NCBI RefSeq assembly: GCF_031755915.1
Contig: NC_083382.1
Location: 33,502,501-33,566,500, forward strand
DNA: 64,000 nt
Origin: Ziziphus jujuba
Taxonomy: Eukaryota > Streptophyta > Magnoliopsida > Rosales > Rhamnaceae
Direction of reading: 5' to 3'
Position 1 is the first letter of the stretch. Every line of letters starts with the position of its first letter. Below, one piece after another: positions 9,838-22,626 of the stretch. A program made the translations under genes and the position numbers. The notes beneath the pieces were generated by a model that worked only from the letters and a program-made list of their open reading frames with translations, did no database searches and was not told where the DNA came from.

Positions 9838-12800
9838 ATGTCAATGGAAGAATCATCTTCGGGAGCTATGGTTAAGCTCACTGCCACAAATTATACACTT
9901 TGGAGACCTCGGATGGAAGATCTCCTCAATTGTAAGGATCTGTTTGATCCTATAGAAGCTAAAGGCGAAAACCCCGATCCCAGCAAAGTAGCAGAATGGA
10001 AGAAATTAAACAAGAAAACGATCGGTCAGATCAGGCAATGGATCGACCACAGTGTCTTCCATCATGTAGCAAAGGAAACGGATGCATATGCCCTCTGGAC
10101 AAAATTGGAGGACATGTACCAGGCCAAGACTGCTCGGAACAAAGCCCTGTTGTTTAAGCGATTGGTAAATTTAAAATTACAGAGTGGAACTTCTGTAGCC
10201 GAGCATACCAGTGAGTTTCAGAGCTTGGTAAATCAACTATCTGCTGTGGATTACCAACTAGGGGATGAGGATCAGGCCATCCTACTTCTAAGCTCTCTTC
10301 CAGACAGTTGGGAGACATTGGTAGTCTCTCTCAGTAATTCGGCCCCGAATGGCAAACTTACTATGTCGATGGTTAAGGATGCCATATTTAATGAAGAGGC
10401 CAGGAGAAAGGACATGGGCATGGATCAGTCACATGCCCTCGTCACAGAGAGAGGAAGACAGCAAAGAAATGGTCGAGATAGGGGGAGAGGCAGGAGCAAG
10501 AGCAGAGGCAGATCTACAGACGGTAGAAAATCATCATATAAGTGCTATCATTGTGGCTTGGAGGGTCACATGAAGAAGAACTGCAGAAAGTTGTTGAGAG
10601 AGCAGAGACTCCAAGGTAATCAGCCGAAGAAGGATGGAGAGACACTAGTCACTGTTACAGGCGAAGTGGCGCTCTGCTCCACCGAAGAAGAGACATGCCT
10701 TCATATAACAACCCAAGATGTTGAGTGGGTAGTCGATACTGCAGCATCCTACCATGTCACTCCACACAGAGATTTCTTCAAAACGTACAAAGCAGGAGAC
10801 TTTGGTACGGTAAAGATGGGAAATTCCAGTTTCGCAAAGATTATGGGAACTGGTGATATTCAGATAAAAACGAATGTTGGTTGTACAATCACTTTGAAGG
10901 ATGTCCGTCATGTTCCAGATCTTCGGCTTATTCTACTTTCGGGAGCAGCCTTAGACAAGCAAGGCTATGACAACTACTTCAGCAAAGGCACATGGAAAAT
11001 GACGAAAGGTGCCATAGTTGTCGCCCGAGGACATATTTGTGGAACGCTATACAAGACTCATGTGAAGATATGTGCAGATAGCCTCAATATTGCAGAAGGA
11101 GAGGCGTCTCAAAATCTGTGGCACCAGAGACTCGGTCACATGAGTGAAAAATGATTGTCCACTTTGGCAAGGAAGAAGCTTATCACTGTTTGCAAGGATG
11201 CTGTGCTAGATCCTTGTAATCACTGCTTGTTTGGTAAGCAACATAGAGTCTCCTTCAGTTCCTCTGCATTGAAAAGATCAGAGTTGCTTAGTCTGGTGCA
11301 CTCTGATGTTTGTGGTCCCATGGAGGTGGAATCATTAGGTGGCAACAAGTATTTCCTGACCTTCATTGATGATGCTTCACGGAAGGTATGGGTATATTTC
11401 TTGAAAACAAAGGACCAGGTATTGGATTACTTCAAACTGTTTCATACCATGGTAGAGCGTGAAACAGGAAATAAGCTGAAATGTCTCTGTTCAGATAATG
11501 GAGGCAAGTATACTTCCAAGGAGTTCGATGCCTACTGCAAAAGACACGGCATTCGACATGAGAAGACGGTCCCTCGCACCCCACAACATAATGGAATAGC
11601 CGAAAGAATGAACCGAACCATTATGGAAAAGGTCAGAAGTATGATCAGTATGGCTAAGCTGCCAAAGCCATTCTGGGGAGAAGCTGTTCGTGCCGCCTGC
11701 TATTTAATCAACAGATCACCGTCAGTACCGTTGAATTTTGAAATTCCGGAGAAAATGTGGTCGGGTAAGATTCCCTCCTACTCTCATTTAAGAGTGTTTG
11801 GTTGTTTAGCTTATGTACATGTATCCAAGGAGCTCAGACAGAAGCTCGATGCAAGATCTACTCCATGCATCTTTATAGGATATGGAGATGAAGAATTCGG
11901 ATACAGGTTATGGGACCCGAAAACAAAGAAGATTATTAGAAGCAGGGATGTAGTATTCCATGAAAACCAGACAATGGAAGACATTGAAAAACCCAGAATG
12001 TCTCCTAATTGTAGTACTAGTGCCGAGAATTTTTGTCCTAATCCAGCACCAGCACAAATAGCCACAGAGGATAATGAGGTGCATGAAGATATACCAGAAG
12101 CAGACCAGGAGGAAGAAGGGGATATTGAGCAGGGGGAGACTCAATCCTCTCAAGCAGCTGCAGGGCCATCACAGCGGTCAGATGATGGTACACCTCCTGA
12201 AACCAGTGGTTTACAAGTTCGGAGATCTGAGCGAGGCCGAATTCCATCAAAGAGATTTCCAGAATCTGAGTATATTCTGCTTACTGAAGAGGGGGAGCCA
12301 GAGAGTTTCCAGGAAGCTGTTTCTCATCAAGAGAAGGAAAAGTGGCTGCAAGCAATGCAAGATGAGATGGAATCCTTGCAGAAAAATCATACTTATGAGT
12401 TGGTTGAGCTTCCAACAGGAAAGAAGGCACTAAAGAATAAATGGGTGTTCAAGCTCAAGAAAGATGGCAGCGGAAAGGTGGTGAAACACAAAGCCCGATT
12501 GGTGGTCAAAGGATTTCTTCAGAAGAAAGGAATTGACTTTGATGAGATTTTTTCACCAGTGGTAAAAATGACTTCAATTCGAGTCATTTTTGGTTTAGTA
12601 GCATGTCTAAACCTAGAGCTTGAACAGATGGATGTGAAGACAGCATTTCTTCACAGTGATTTACATGAAGAAATATACATGGAGCAGCCAGAAGGATTTG
12701 AGGTTTCAGGGAAAGAAAACCTCGTATGCAAGCTAAAGAAGAGCTTGTATGGCCTCAAGCAAGCACCAAGACAATGGTATAAGAAGTTTGACTCGTTTAT

Positions 12801-13854
12801 GGTGAGTCAAGGTTATAAAAGGACTGCAGCAGACCAGTGTGTTTATATTCAAAAATTTTCAGGTGGAAACTTCATTGCACTTTTGCTATATGTGGACGAC
12901 ATGTTGATCGTTGGACAAGATGCAATGAAGATTAGTCAGCTGAAGAAAGAATTGTCTAAGTCCTTTGATATGAAAGACTTAGGACCAACTCAACAAATTT
13001 TGGGAATGCAAATAATCCGAGACAGGAAGAATAGAAGGTTATGGCTATCTCAAGAGAAGTATATTGAACGGGTGATAAAGAGATTCAACATGGATAAAGC
13101 CAAACCGGTCAGCATTCAACTTGCAAATCATTTCAAGTTGAGTAAGAGATTGTGCCCCTCATCCAAAGAAGAGATAGAGGAGATGGCGTCAGTACCATAT
13201 TCTTCAGCGGTAGGAAGTCTAATGTATGCAATGGTGTGTACCAGACCAGACATTGCTCACGCAGTAGGTGTTGTGAGCAGATTTCTTTCAAATCCTGGAA
13301 AGAAACACTGGGAAGCAGTCAAATGGATTCTCAGGTATCTTAAAGGTACATCGAAGCTGTGCTTGTGCTACGGGGGAGGTGATCCAATCTTAGAAGGCTA
13401 TACAGATGCAGATATGGCCGGAGACCCTGATAATAGAAAGTCTACATCAGGTTATCTCTACACTTTTGCAGGGGGAGCTGTGTCATGGCAGTCAAGATTG
13501 CAGAAGTGTGTTGCTTTATCCACTACTGAAGCAGAGTACATTGCCGCAGCAGAAGCGGGTAAGGAAATGTTGTGGTTAAAGCGTTTTCTCACAGAATTGG
13601 GCATCAAACAAGAAGACTACAAGATACATTGTGATAACCAAAGTGCCATGGATTTGAGCAAAAACTCAATGTATCATTCCCGTACAAAGCACATTGACAT
13701 CCGCTATCATTGGATACGCGAAGTAATAGATCAACAGTTGCTGAAACTGATGAAGATCCACACAAAAGAGAATCCAGCAGATATGCTAACAAAAGTTGTT
13801 GTTCAAGAGAAGCTGAAGCTATGCAGAGACATAGCTGGAATAGATGGCAGATGA
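9838..13854 (+). pseudogene. Copia gag-pol polyprotein with one premature stop
   Basis: A single frame runs from ATG 9838 to TGA 13854, broken only by TGA at 11152-11154. The order along it is: gag with a CCHC zinc knuckle (CYHCGLEGHMKKNC, near residues 237-250); aspartic protease with DTAAS; integrase zinc-binding residues, which straddle the stop, and then the catalytic core with CSDNGG and QHNGIAERMN; reverse transcriptase with LVVKGF and YVDDMLI; and RNase H with TDADMAGD and STTEAEYIAA. The stop falls inside the integrase zinc region just after GHMSEK and looks like a simple nonsense change. Downstream the frame has stayed open for 899 codons, which fits a young insertion. Products would be gag and protease only. 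Confidence 0.93.
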
Positions 13855-13876
13855 CCATCAGTTTTTAAATGCGGCT

Positions 13877-13888
13877 GGAGGGGGAGAA
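13877..13888 (+). other. Polypurine tract of the copia element
   Basis: A 12-base purine run (GGAGGGGGAGAA) sits one base before the 3' LTR, where plus-strand DNA synthesis is primed. Confidence 0.85.
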
Positions 13889-13889
13889 T

Positions 13890-14271
13890 TGTGAAGTCTA
13901 GCCGCACCAACCACAGCCACCATTTTTGACAGCCACCATTTTTGACACCATTGCTGCACCGAATGGATTGTTCAACAATTGTGGGCTAAGCTGTTGAAGA
14001 TTGTGGCCATGCAACCAACCTTGTAAGCCTATAAATAGGCTCCTTCCCGTTGCATGAAAACCAAGCCAAGAGAGCAAGCTCAATAAGTTCCAGAGAGAGC
14101 TTGAGAGAAGAGTGAGCAATTCCAGAGAGAATTGGAGAGTGTAGAGAGAGATTCCACGTGAGAATCCAAGAGAGAAGTTTTTATTTTTGTATTTTATTTC
14201 CAAGAGAGTAATAGAATTCTTTTATTTTTCTTCTCATATTTCTTCTCTAAAGTGGTCAGAGAACCACAACA
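13890..14271 (+). repeat. 3' LTR of the copia element
   Basis: This is the 382-bp partner of the 5' LTR with five differences seen by eye. It ends CACAACA, directly followed by the GGCTC duplication and the rest of F6'H copy 2. Confidence 0.93.
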
Positions 14272-14550
14272 GGCTCCATTGTCATCAACATGGGAGATGC
14301 GCTGCAGATAATGAGCAATGGCCGATACAAGAGCGTCGAGCACCGTGTGGTTGCCAACGGGAGCAAGAACAGGATATCAGTTCCCATTTTTGTGAACCCA
14401 AGGCCCCATGACATCATCGGCCCGTTGCCTGAATCGCTTGCAAGTGGAGAACAGCCCATTTACAAGCAAGTTCTGTATTCGGACTACGTCAAATACTTCT
14501 TCAGAAAGGCTCACGATGGGAAGGGTACTGTCGACTACGCAAAGATATGA
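14272..14550 (+). pseudogene. F6'H copy 2, 3' segment after the copia insertion
   Basis: The gene resumes exactly at the target duplication and encodes the last 92 residues, with the distal iron His (EHRVV), Arg-x-Ser (RISVP) and the DYAKI end. This part is still open. One change is a Met in place of Val just before the GDALQ motif. It is separated from its promoter and N-terminus by 5.57 kb, so it is not expected to make protein. Confidence 0.92.
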
Positions 14551-15509
14551 ATCATACATATCCACGTTTTATATATATGATCACCATTAATTTGTTTCTT
14601 TTCTTTTTAAATGCAATTAATATATATACATATATATGTTCAAATCAATAAATGTTATTGTATTTAACCCAGAAGTAAGATCAATTTCTACAGATATTCT
14701 GCCGATGTTTCATCCAAAGAATAATTATATATGAAAGCTAATGAAAATATTAAGTACATATAATTTACTTTGCTTCGAGTAATTTTTTTTTTCTTATCAA
14801 ATATTCATATGATACCTCGTGGTATTAAGTTCTAAACATGCTTTAACCTTTAAAAAAAATAATTAGGTCATATGTTTAATTATTCTTTTCCTTTCTACTT
14901 CTTTCTGACCAGTTAATTATCTCTTGTTTTCTTGGTTGAGTTCTTAGATATTTGAGTGTAAGCCATGAACTAAATAAATATATATATATATGTGAGTGCC
15001 AAAATAAAGAATAATACTATGTATGAATATCGACAATTGCCTCTCTACTTATGATCATGAAATTAATCCACAAGCTTCATCAATACTCATTACAAGAGAA
15101 AAAAAAAAAAAAAAAACCGACAGAGTTTAGTTTAGATTTCTGTCATAACCTTTCTGCTATATTTTGGTAGAAAAAGCACACACCTTTCTTTTAGTAAAGG
15201 ATAAAATATCCTTTATCCAAAAAAAGAACTGATATAGCATATATATATTGAAAAAATTGCTATGACCAAGTTATTGAAATTTTTAATTATTGAGAGAATA
15301 ATTTGCATTGAATTATATCAAACTTTATATATATTTGTATTGATATAAGGGTAGTTTTAATTCTTTTTTATTAGTGAATTTGTAATTTAAACGAGTTTTT
15401 TTTTTTCAATATAATATAAATGAGATTTGTTTTTGGACAATAAAAGAGAATTGAACTGGGTTTATTTTAGTTCCTAATGCGCTACCACAAACGGTAAAGA
15501 TTATCCATT
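14551..15509. other. A+T-rich spacer after copy 2
   Basis: Non-coding, with (TA)n runs (about 14615-14636, 14977-14992) and long A or T tracts (for example 15099-15116). I see no gene or clear transposon end. Confidence 0.5.
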
Positions 15510-15939
15510 GACATTCTTTTTCTTTTTCCTGAACATATATAATTTGGGTATTTCTACCAAATACCAAATATATATGTACATATGTCTATATATATATATA
15601 TATATACACATACATAAAAGATTTGGCGATATATACCCAATTGCCGTTAACTACAGCTAATGCAAAAATGCACAAACAAATAGCAAACTTCCTTTTGGTC
15701 TCACTTTTTTTGGGGTGAAATTTTTGGTCTCACTTGTTTAAATATGACAAGCCTTTATATATATATATATATATATATAATTTAAGTGGGTTAGCTACTT
15801 TGCGCATATATATATATTATAAAGATTACTATAATTTTCTAAATTAAAAAAAGAAGAGACGGGATTTGAACCCACCACCTAATTAAAATGTGTGGATGTG
15901 AAGGGCCAAACTTGGCTACTTTGCTTAAGTAGTCTCAAC
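15510..15939 (+). repeat. Orphan F6'H upstream region, left half
   Basis: Aligned with the upstream region of copy 3 (about 34170-34400): both have a GCTAATGCA block, a CTTCCTTTT/ATTCCTTTT block, a TGTGGATGTG block and GCTACTTTGCTTA. The right half continues at 30997 after the hAT element, whose target duplication is GTCTCAAC (15932-15939). Confidence 0.72.
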
Positions 15940-16264
15940 CAAGGTTCAAAATATCAATGTCGACAGAAATATCGAGAGTTCAAAATACGAAAATTTCCAT
16001 ATAAATATCGGAAAATATCGAATATCGATAAAAAATTATAAGAAACGATGGAAATTTATTTTAAAAGATGGAAATTTTTATTGAAACTTGAGAATTAGCT
16101 TATTTAATCCATCAATTATCAAATTCATTATAAAACTTACTAAAATATTGAATGGATGTTATGTTCTTCTTAGTGAATTGATTTTTAATGAGCACTTAAA
16201 CATTAATAGCCACAGATGAATTATTATTAATAAAAATATATTAAAAAATACATATATGATAAAA

Positions 16265-18684
16265 TTATTTATTAACTAAAACATATAAAACGATTATTAC
16301 AATTACATTGTAGTTCATAAATATCATCTTAATACCACATAGAACTTCTGGGTGGTTGAAAATCATTTGTTTTTTCCTCATTTTGATTTTGAGATGTGAA
16401 ATGTGAGAAGTAGTTATGAAAAGATGTATCTCCATAATAGTTTTGCATATAATTATTAATATGCCACCATATAGATCTTGCATTATTGGTTGACTATGTG
16501 CATAACTACTACTCTCCGATTGTTGAGTTTGAGATGGTACCCATGAGTTGCTACTTGATAACACTCCATAATTATTCATTGAATAAGGGTTATGAAAATG
16601 ACTTCCAACCCTCATATATCCAAAATTCATAGAAATTGAATCTTTTTCTTGTTGTGACATCTCCATCATAGATTTCTCTTTACGTGTATAAGTCTTTTCC
16701 AATAGCACTGAATCATTGACCTGCATCTCTACTCCAATGATCTTCATCCTGTGTTGCATGTGTGTAATATTGTTCACCAGTAAATGGGCTTAATCCAACT
16801 TCTTGACTTGGTGATTCCCTTTGGCCCCTACCTCTTCTACCTTCTAATTCAGGTAATTTATTGAAGTTATCTTCATCACCACTGGACCTAGAGTGACTAC
16901 TAAGAGTCTCAAATTGTGAATGTGTACCACCTGATGGAGCTGAAGCACTAGTAGTTCTAGTTGGCTCTCTCATAAGCCTTTGAAATGAATCACCACTACT
17001 AGAATTTACTTCTTCAGTAATTACTTTTTGAACATTTATCCCTTCTTTTTCAGTTTGTTGAGCAATCTTTGGATCAGGATTCCCCTCATGATCATCTAAA
17101 TGAACATCTCTAATCCATTGGTATATTTGGTTGCCCTCTTCATCATCATCTTTCATTATAGTTTCAAATATTATTGTTGGATCCAAGTCTTGATGATTTT
17201 CTTCTTCAGCTTTCATATCCCTCAACTTGAGTTTCATATTATAATAACAATAGACTAGTTTTTCAATTCTACTATATGCTAGTCTATTTCTTTGTTTTGT
17301 ATGTATTAGTGCAAAAGTGCTCCAAGTTCTTTCACAGGCAGAGGATGATGTTGTTTGTGACAAAACTTTTAATGCCAATTTTCTTACTGTAGGTGCACTA
17401 TCACCGTACATGACCCACCATTCAACTGTTACAAAATAATTATTATATGATTACATATTTGTACTATTACATCAATTGAAATTCGCATACTACAATATTT
17501 AAACTTACCAGGAGACATCTCTTTTCTATAAGCAATTGCTGTTGGTCTTGCAAATCCTTTTCTTGCATCCTTGAAGTATGTAAGCTGTAAAATAAAATAA
17601 AATAAAGTTATAAACCCTTAAAATATACTATGTTAATAAATTATCATCATTATATCTCCTTTCCAAACTGGCTAATTGCGGCTGATTTAGGATCCAATGT
17701 AGTATAGACATCGTGTACAGCCTTTACAAGATTAGAATCTTCTCCAATCCCAGGTCTATATTGATATTGAGGATTTAAATAATAAGCTATATAAAAGGGA
17801 AAAAAAATATATTTTAGTTTAATTAGAGACAAATAATGAAAGATATAAAGTATTTTACATTAACGAAAAAATAAAAGTCTAACATATTTTATATAAATTG
17901 ACTATGAGCTCATACCTGCTGCATGTAATGGATGCTTTAAGGTTTTATCTCACCTATTATTGATAATCTTTAATATCCACTTTGCACCATGCATTTTGTC
18001 AAGTTCCTCTTTAACAATTCGCATCAACTCATACACTGCTCCCATTGTTGGATAAACCTCGGTGTCAACAATACGTAAAAACTTATATAAAGACTTAAAT
18101 AATTGATACACCTTATGTGCTTGATCCCAAAAAGTATGATTAAGTACTATATTTTCCACTGTTTGGCCTTCTTTTGAAGCACTATAATTATGATTAGTCC
18201 AATCAATAGATGTGAATAGTTGCTTAAGTCCTGCTTTCTTTTTAACCAAGCTATCAAGCGCAAGATAGTTTGTGGCAAATCGTGTAAGTCCTGGACGAAT
18301 GATGTCACCTTTGCAAGTTTCACGCATCTTTGCTAGCAACCAATTATGATTGTAGATGTAGGTTGTGATTGCTCTAGCCTGCTTGATCACAATAGCCACA
18401 TTCTCATTCTTCCCAATATCTTCAAACATGAGATCAATGCAATGTGCTGCACATGGAGTCCAGTACAAATTGTAATCTCCCATCAATTTCTTCCCAGCTT
18501 TAACAAATGCAGAGCCATTATCTGTTACAATTTGTACCACATTTTTCTTCCCAACTTCCGAAATTATTTTCTTCAATTGCTCATATATGTATTTATGATC
18601 CTTTATTTGATTTGAAGCATCAATAGATTTTAGAAAAACTGTGCTTCCTTTTTAGTAAACCATGAAATTAATATTAGATATCCT
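16265..18684 (-). pseudogene. hAT transposase, C-terminal part (decayed)
   Basis: Reading from 18684 down, the sequence continues the DUF659-like region begun at 28331 and shows VTDNGSAF and a CAAHCIDL motif, both typical of hAT transposases. Downstream come a short exon ending SQFGKEI (17832-17650), an exon with FARPTAIAYRKEMS (near 17590-17515), and the hATC dimerisation domain with SSSACERTWS (17411-16713). A Ser/Gln-rich tail continues in another frame to 16265. Breaks include TAA at 18654-18652, TGA where Trp is expected near 17951, and a frame change near 16750. It cannot encode an active enzyme. Confidence 0.85.
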
Positions 18685-19525
18685 TGTCAGGACCGGTCTA
18701 GAATTCCTTCTCCGGAACCCTAGACAAGCCCTGATCCCAAGGAAATACCACCGAACCTTCCAACGGAAAATCCGGCAGCACCTCCCCTAAGGGTAGGACT
18801 TACCAAAAATTTTCTGCACTGAAAACGCACTTCTATAATCGTCCCCTTATTCCTCCCACATTACTACAATTTGTATCCACAAATTTACAGCACTTCAAAT
18901 AATAACAGCAGCAACCCAGTGCATAAATAATAACTACATGTCCAATAGTATACAAAGCTTTATGAAGTACAAATCAACAGAAATACAACGAAGATGAAAG
19001 AAATAATACAACTGAAATGAATGAATACAAAGGTACTTCTCGAAACACGATAGCAGCAGAGAATTGGTTCGCTCCGGAAGAACGTCTACCACCCCTTGCA
19101 CCTAAGGGAACGGAACTTAAAAATGTGAGATGCTAATCATCTCAATGAGTGACCCTACCTACTGAACACCTTTAATATTTATAATATACCAAATAAAAGG
19201 GATTTAATTAATCAATACCGAACAATTAAAAAAATAATTAAATAAACAATTGATGTAATATTTTCTCTCAAAACCCTCACTATTCACTCCGTTGGAAATG
19301 TTCCCCTTTTAAAATATTTTCACAAAACCCGATATTCGTACTTCCCGAAAACCAAGGGATCAAATAATTTAATAAACAACAAATAAATAAATAAATACCC
19401 CAAATATAGATAAACTGCAATAAATTATAATAATAATTTTGTACTCTTTGGGGTTTGAAATTTCTATCCGAAAAATTGTACTTGACGCACCACACCATAT
19501 ACCAGTGATGCCCTCCGATACCCAG
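18685..19525. mobile_element. Long LTR-like element, copy b, left part
   Basis: It begins TGTCAGGACC and matches copy a (from 4471) until the gypsy insertion at 19526. It is flanked on the left by TCCT (18681-18684), repeated at 27456-27459 on the far side of the right part, a 4-bp target duplication. It sits inside the hAT transposase coding sequence; joining the flanks restores the expected frame across the site. Confidence 0.7.
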
Positions 19526-20662
19526 TGATACGAACCTAGGACAACCTGCTCCTAAACCCGTATTATATTAGCCCGGATCTTAATTAAGTTCAAGTTCTAA
19601 TGGAATGGACCTCAACCCCTAACCAACCTGTGGTTAGAAACCTTGGTATAATGTAGACGCCACAATAGGGGATGGAAAACCTATTGATAAGTCAAGCTAA
19701 AACAACCAATTCTCTAATGGTGTTTTAGGTGTTCTTAAAGAACAAAGAGATCATTAATCTCATAAGTATTTTCTTATTCAAATCAAAGTTGTATTCATAT
19801 TGAAAAATAAGCCTTTAAATAAGCTACAAAGCGACGAAATAAAACCCTAAAAACAAAGGGAAAATCGGCCATACAAAGTAGTTTCCTATGGTGGCCGAAA
19901 TTCTCACTCCTTTCCTAATCTAATTTGGATTAATTAATTCCTTTATTTTGAATTAGGAATTAATTAATTTACAATGAAAATAATAAAATAATAACCTTCC
20001 TAAACTTATTCTTCCAGAAAAAATAAATAAATAAAAACTAAAAAGTAATGGTAGTTTCCTAAAACAAAAAGTAAAAACAAATTAGGAAACTAAAAATGCT
20101 AGCCTTTTGATCAAGTTGACTTTGATTAATCTTTGACCTCTTTGAGCTCCAAATCAGCTTCTAGATGCTTTTTAGGATGCCAAATAAGCTGAATATGAAG
20201 TCCCACACGTTGCCCATGCTTGGAAAAATAAGAAAAGGCTAATACAGTAAAATACAGTAAAGTCAGCAAGCAATACAGCAAATTCGGCCAAATTGTTGAT
20301 GCTGTCCGTACAAGCTCTTTTTGATTGCATTTGAGGCTGCTTTAACTTGATTCTATGACCTCTTAGGAATATGTATTTAACCCATAAATCATTGGAACCA
20401 TTTCATACTTCGCGGACTCCAAAAATGTACCAAAACCATCATCCGGGTCCGTATCGGCTTCCACCACTTGGATGCTTAGAATAGGCTTTGTATCTTCAAG
20501 TATGGACAAGCTCTATTGAGATTGATTACCCCCTGTATAAATACTCCCAGGTTGTCCTTAAATCTCTTAATTTGAGCTCTTGTGATTGGCCTAGTCTTCA
20601 TCCGTGTCGAGTCAGCACCCCAGCGGGTTATCGGTTGAGCGGCCTCGGGCGGAATCACATCA
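19526..20662 (-). repeat. 3' LTR of the gypsy element
   Basis: This is a 1137-bp LTR. Read on -, it starts TGATGTGATTCC and ends GGTTCGTATCA. It contains the last codons and stop (20476) of the pol frame. Confidence 0.9.
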
Positions 20663-22626
20663 TTCCCCTCCTCTTGAAAAGGATTTGTCCTCAAATCAAG
20701 ATCATCACCTGCAACAAAAGGAGTTAAATCAGCAACATTAAATGCAGCACTCATGTTATACTCACCCGGTAAATCAAGCTTGTAGGCATTCTTGTTATTC
20801 GGCTCCAAAACTTGAAAAAGTCCATCCATAGGCGGCATGAGCTTTGACTTTCTTTGTTTAGGAAACCTTTCCTTTCGTAAGTGCAACCAAACCAATTCTC
20901 CTGGGTCAAACACTATTACAACAAAATCTAGAAATACATGCTCATTATGGTAAAAATTACACTTTTTAAAGTTAGCAAACAATATTTCCCAAATTTTCAA
21001 ATTGCCATTAAGTAAGGCTCTCAACAATGCAGATAAAGTTCTATGCAATAAAGACATCTTTAAATAAGTATCTTTAAAATTCATGGTCAGCAATGATTTA
21101 TTATTCATAATTACTTTATTAACATCACCAAAGCTAAGATAAAAATTTATATTCTTCCTTTCTTGTCTTCCTTTTCCTTTCTCACTCAATGCCATCTCAC
21201 CTTCCTCACTCTCGGCTTTTGCACCAAATTTCTCACTCTTGGTTTTATTAAAATTTTTCCACACAACCTGAGTATTAGAAGACTTACCTTGGACAGCAAG
21301 CTCACCTTTTCCCTCTTGATTGGATGGTAGTCCACTTAGAATTTCATTTGGGAAGATGTCTCCAAATTCCTTCAAAAGAGAAATCATTGAACTTGGCAAT
21401 TCAAGTTCTTCAAAGTTAGTTTGATCATTAAAATAATTTTCTTTATAAATCATGACCAGCAAAGGTTTTTTACACTCAATAACCTTATTAATATCCCCTA
21501 AGCTCAAATAAAAGTTGCTACTTGACCTTTCTTTTCTTTCTTTTTCTTTTTCCCCCTTGGATTGGCGCAAACCTTCGGATTTCCCTTCCTTCTCCAAGCT
21601 CTCAGGTTTGCCACTTTCTTTCCCCTCTCTTTCGATTTTTCTTTGATCTTTCCACTCAATATAAGTCTTAGAAACCTTACCTTGATCAGTAACCTCAATC
21701 TTACCTTCTTGAAAGGATGGTGAAGCCGTTGGTGCCATACTTGCTTTTTCCTTGAGCTTTTCGGCTTCTCTCCTTTGTTGCATTTGTAATTGGTCTTTGT
21801 AAACCTCTTTAGGAGATAATGGTTCCAGCTTGACCTTCTTCCCTTTGAATCTGAAAACAATACTATTTTCTCGACCAAAATGAGTAGCATATTTATCAAA
21901 TTGCCATGGCCTACCTAATAGTATATGTCCAGCAATCATGTGTACAATATCACATAAAACTACATCCTCATATCTACCCATATTAAATTTTACTTTGGCT
22001 TGTTTATTCACTTTTATTTCACCACTATCATTAAGCCATTGTAATCTATAAGGTTCTGGATGTTTAATAGTTATTAAACCTAATTTATCAACTATAATGT
22101 TACTAATTACATTTGTACAACTTCCACTATCAATAATCATACTACAAATCTTACATTGAATTTCACATCGGGTGTGGAAGATGTTCTCTCTTTGAATTTC
22201 ATCCTCATCTTTGTATGCAGCAAGTACTCTCCTAGAAAGCAAGTTTAATTCAGCATTGGATGCTTGCAAGGTTTTGGGTTCATCCTCCAAGTCCTCCTCC
22301 TCTTGCTTGGCTTCATCCTCACTTTCTTCACTTTCCGATTCTAGCTCGTCATTACCCTTTAACACCATGATTCTTCTATTCGGGCAGTGGCTAGCAATGT
22401 GTCCTCCTCCCTGGCACTTAAAACACACAACTTCATGAGTTATAGAAGGTTTAGGATCTAATTTTACCTTATTCTTTGGTGCTTGGACAGATTCGGTTCT
22501 AGTCTCCTTCTTTGGCCAGTTTGAACTTTCTTCTTTGACTTTCGGTTTTAGCTTGCTTTCATAGATGGGATTGTTCCTCCAGCCACTTGAATTGGACTTC
22601 CACTGTTGGAAACACCTCCAAACCAT
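20476..22626 (-). pseudogene. Gypsy pol remnant: zinc knuckle, protease, integrase tail
   Basis: This 716-codon frame starts near the gag end. It has a CCHC knuckle ([14 protein letters not shown], about residues 68-81), a retroviral-type protease with IIDSGS (about residue 165), and the short pre-RT motif [10 protein letters not shown]. Where RT should follow, the sequence instead repeats a local segment: [12 protein letters not shown] is echoed by [12 protein letters not shown]. It then jumps to the end of the integrase core ([12 protein letters not shown]) and the integrase C-terminal domain ([26 protein letters not shown]). The last 62 codons lie in the LTR. The loss of RT and RNase H is clean and leaves the frame open, so this may be an expanded non-autonomous family rather than random decay. 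Confidence 0.82.
20663..20675 (-). other. Polypurine tract of the gypsy element
   Basis: On - the sequence AAGAGGAGGGGAA directly precedes the 3' LTR, the usual priming site for plus-strand synthesis. Confidence 0.82.

Larger units (their letters stand above)
8702..14271 (+). mobile_element. Ty1/copia retrotransposon, Tnt1-like, nearly intact
   Basis: The element is 5570 bp with 382-bp LTRs (8702-9083 and 13890-14271). It starts TG, ends CA, and is flanked by the 5-bp duplication GGCTC (8697-8701 and 14272-14276). A primer-binding site follows the 5' LTR and a polypurine tract precedes the 3' LTR. I count 5 substitutions between the LTRs (about 1.3%), so insertion was recent. The order gag, protease, integrase, reverse transcriptase, RNase H is that of copia, and the wording of the protein is closest to the tobacco Tnt1 family. 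One in-frame stop is the only visible break in its reading frame. It interrupts F6'H copy 2 in the same orientation. Confidence 0.95.

Noticed and set aside
11152..11154. TGA in copia gag-pol as a programmed recoding site
   Set aside because: Copia polyproteins use one frame without stop suppression at this place, no slippery site or structure stands out, and a single-base nonsense change explains it.
22548..22626. Programmed frameshift between gypsy gag and pol
   Set aside because: The same sequence is coherent when read across the frames, suggesting a plain indel; no typical slippery heptamer was evident.
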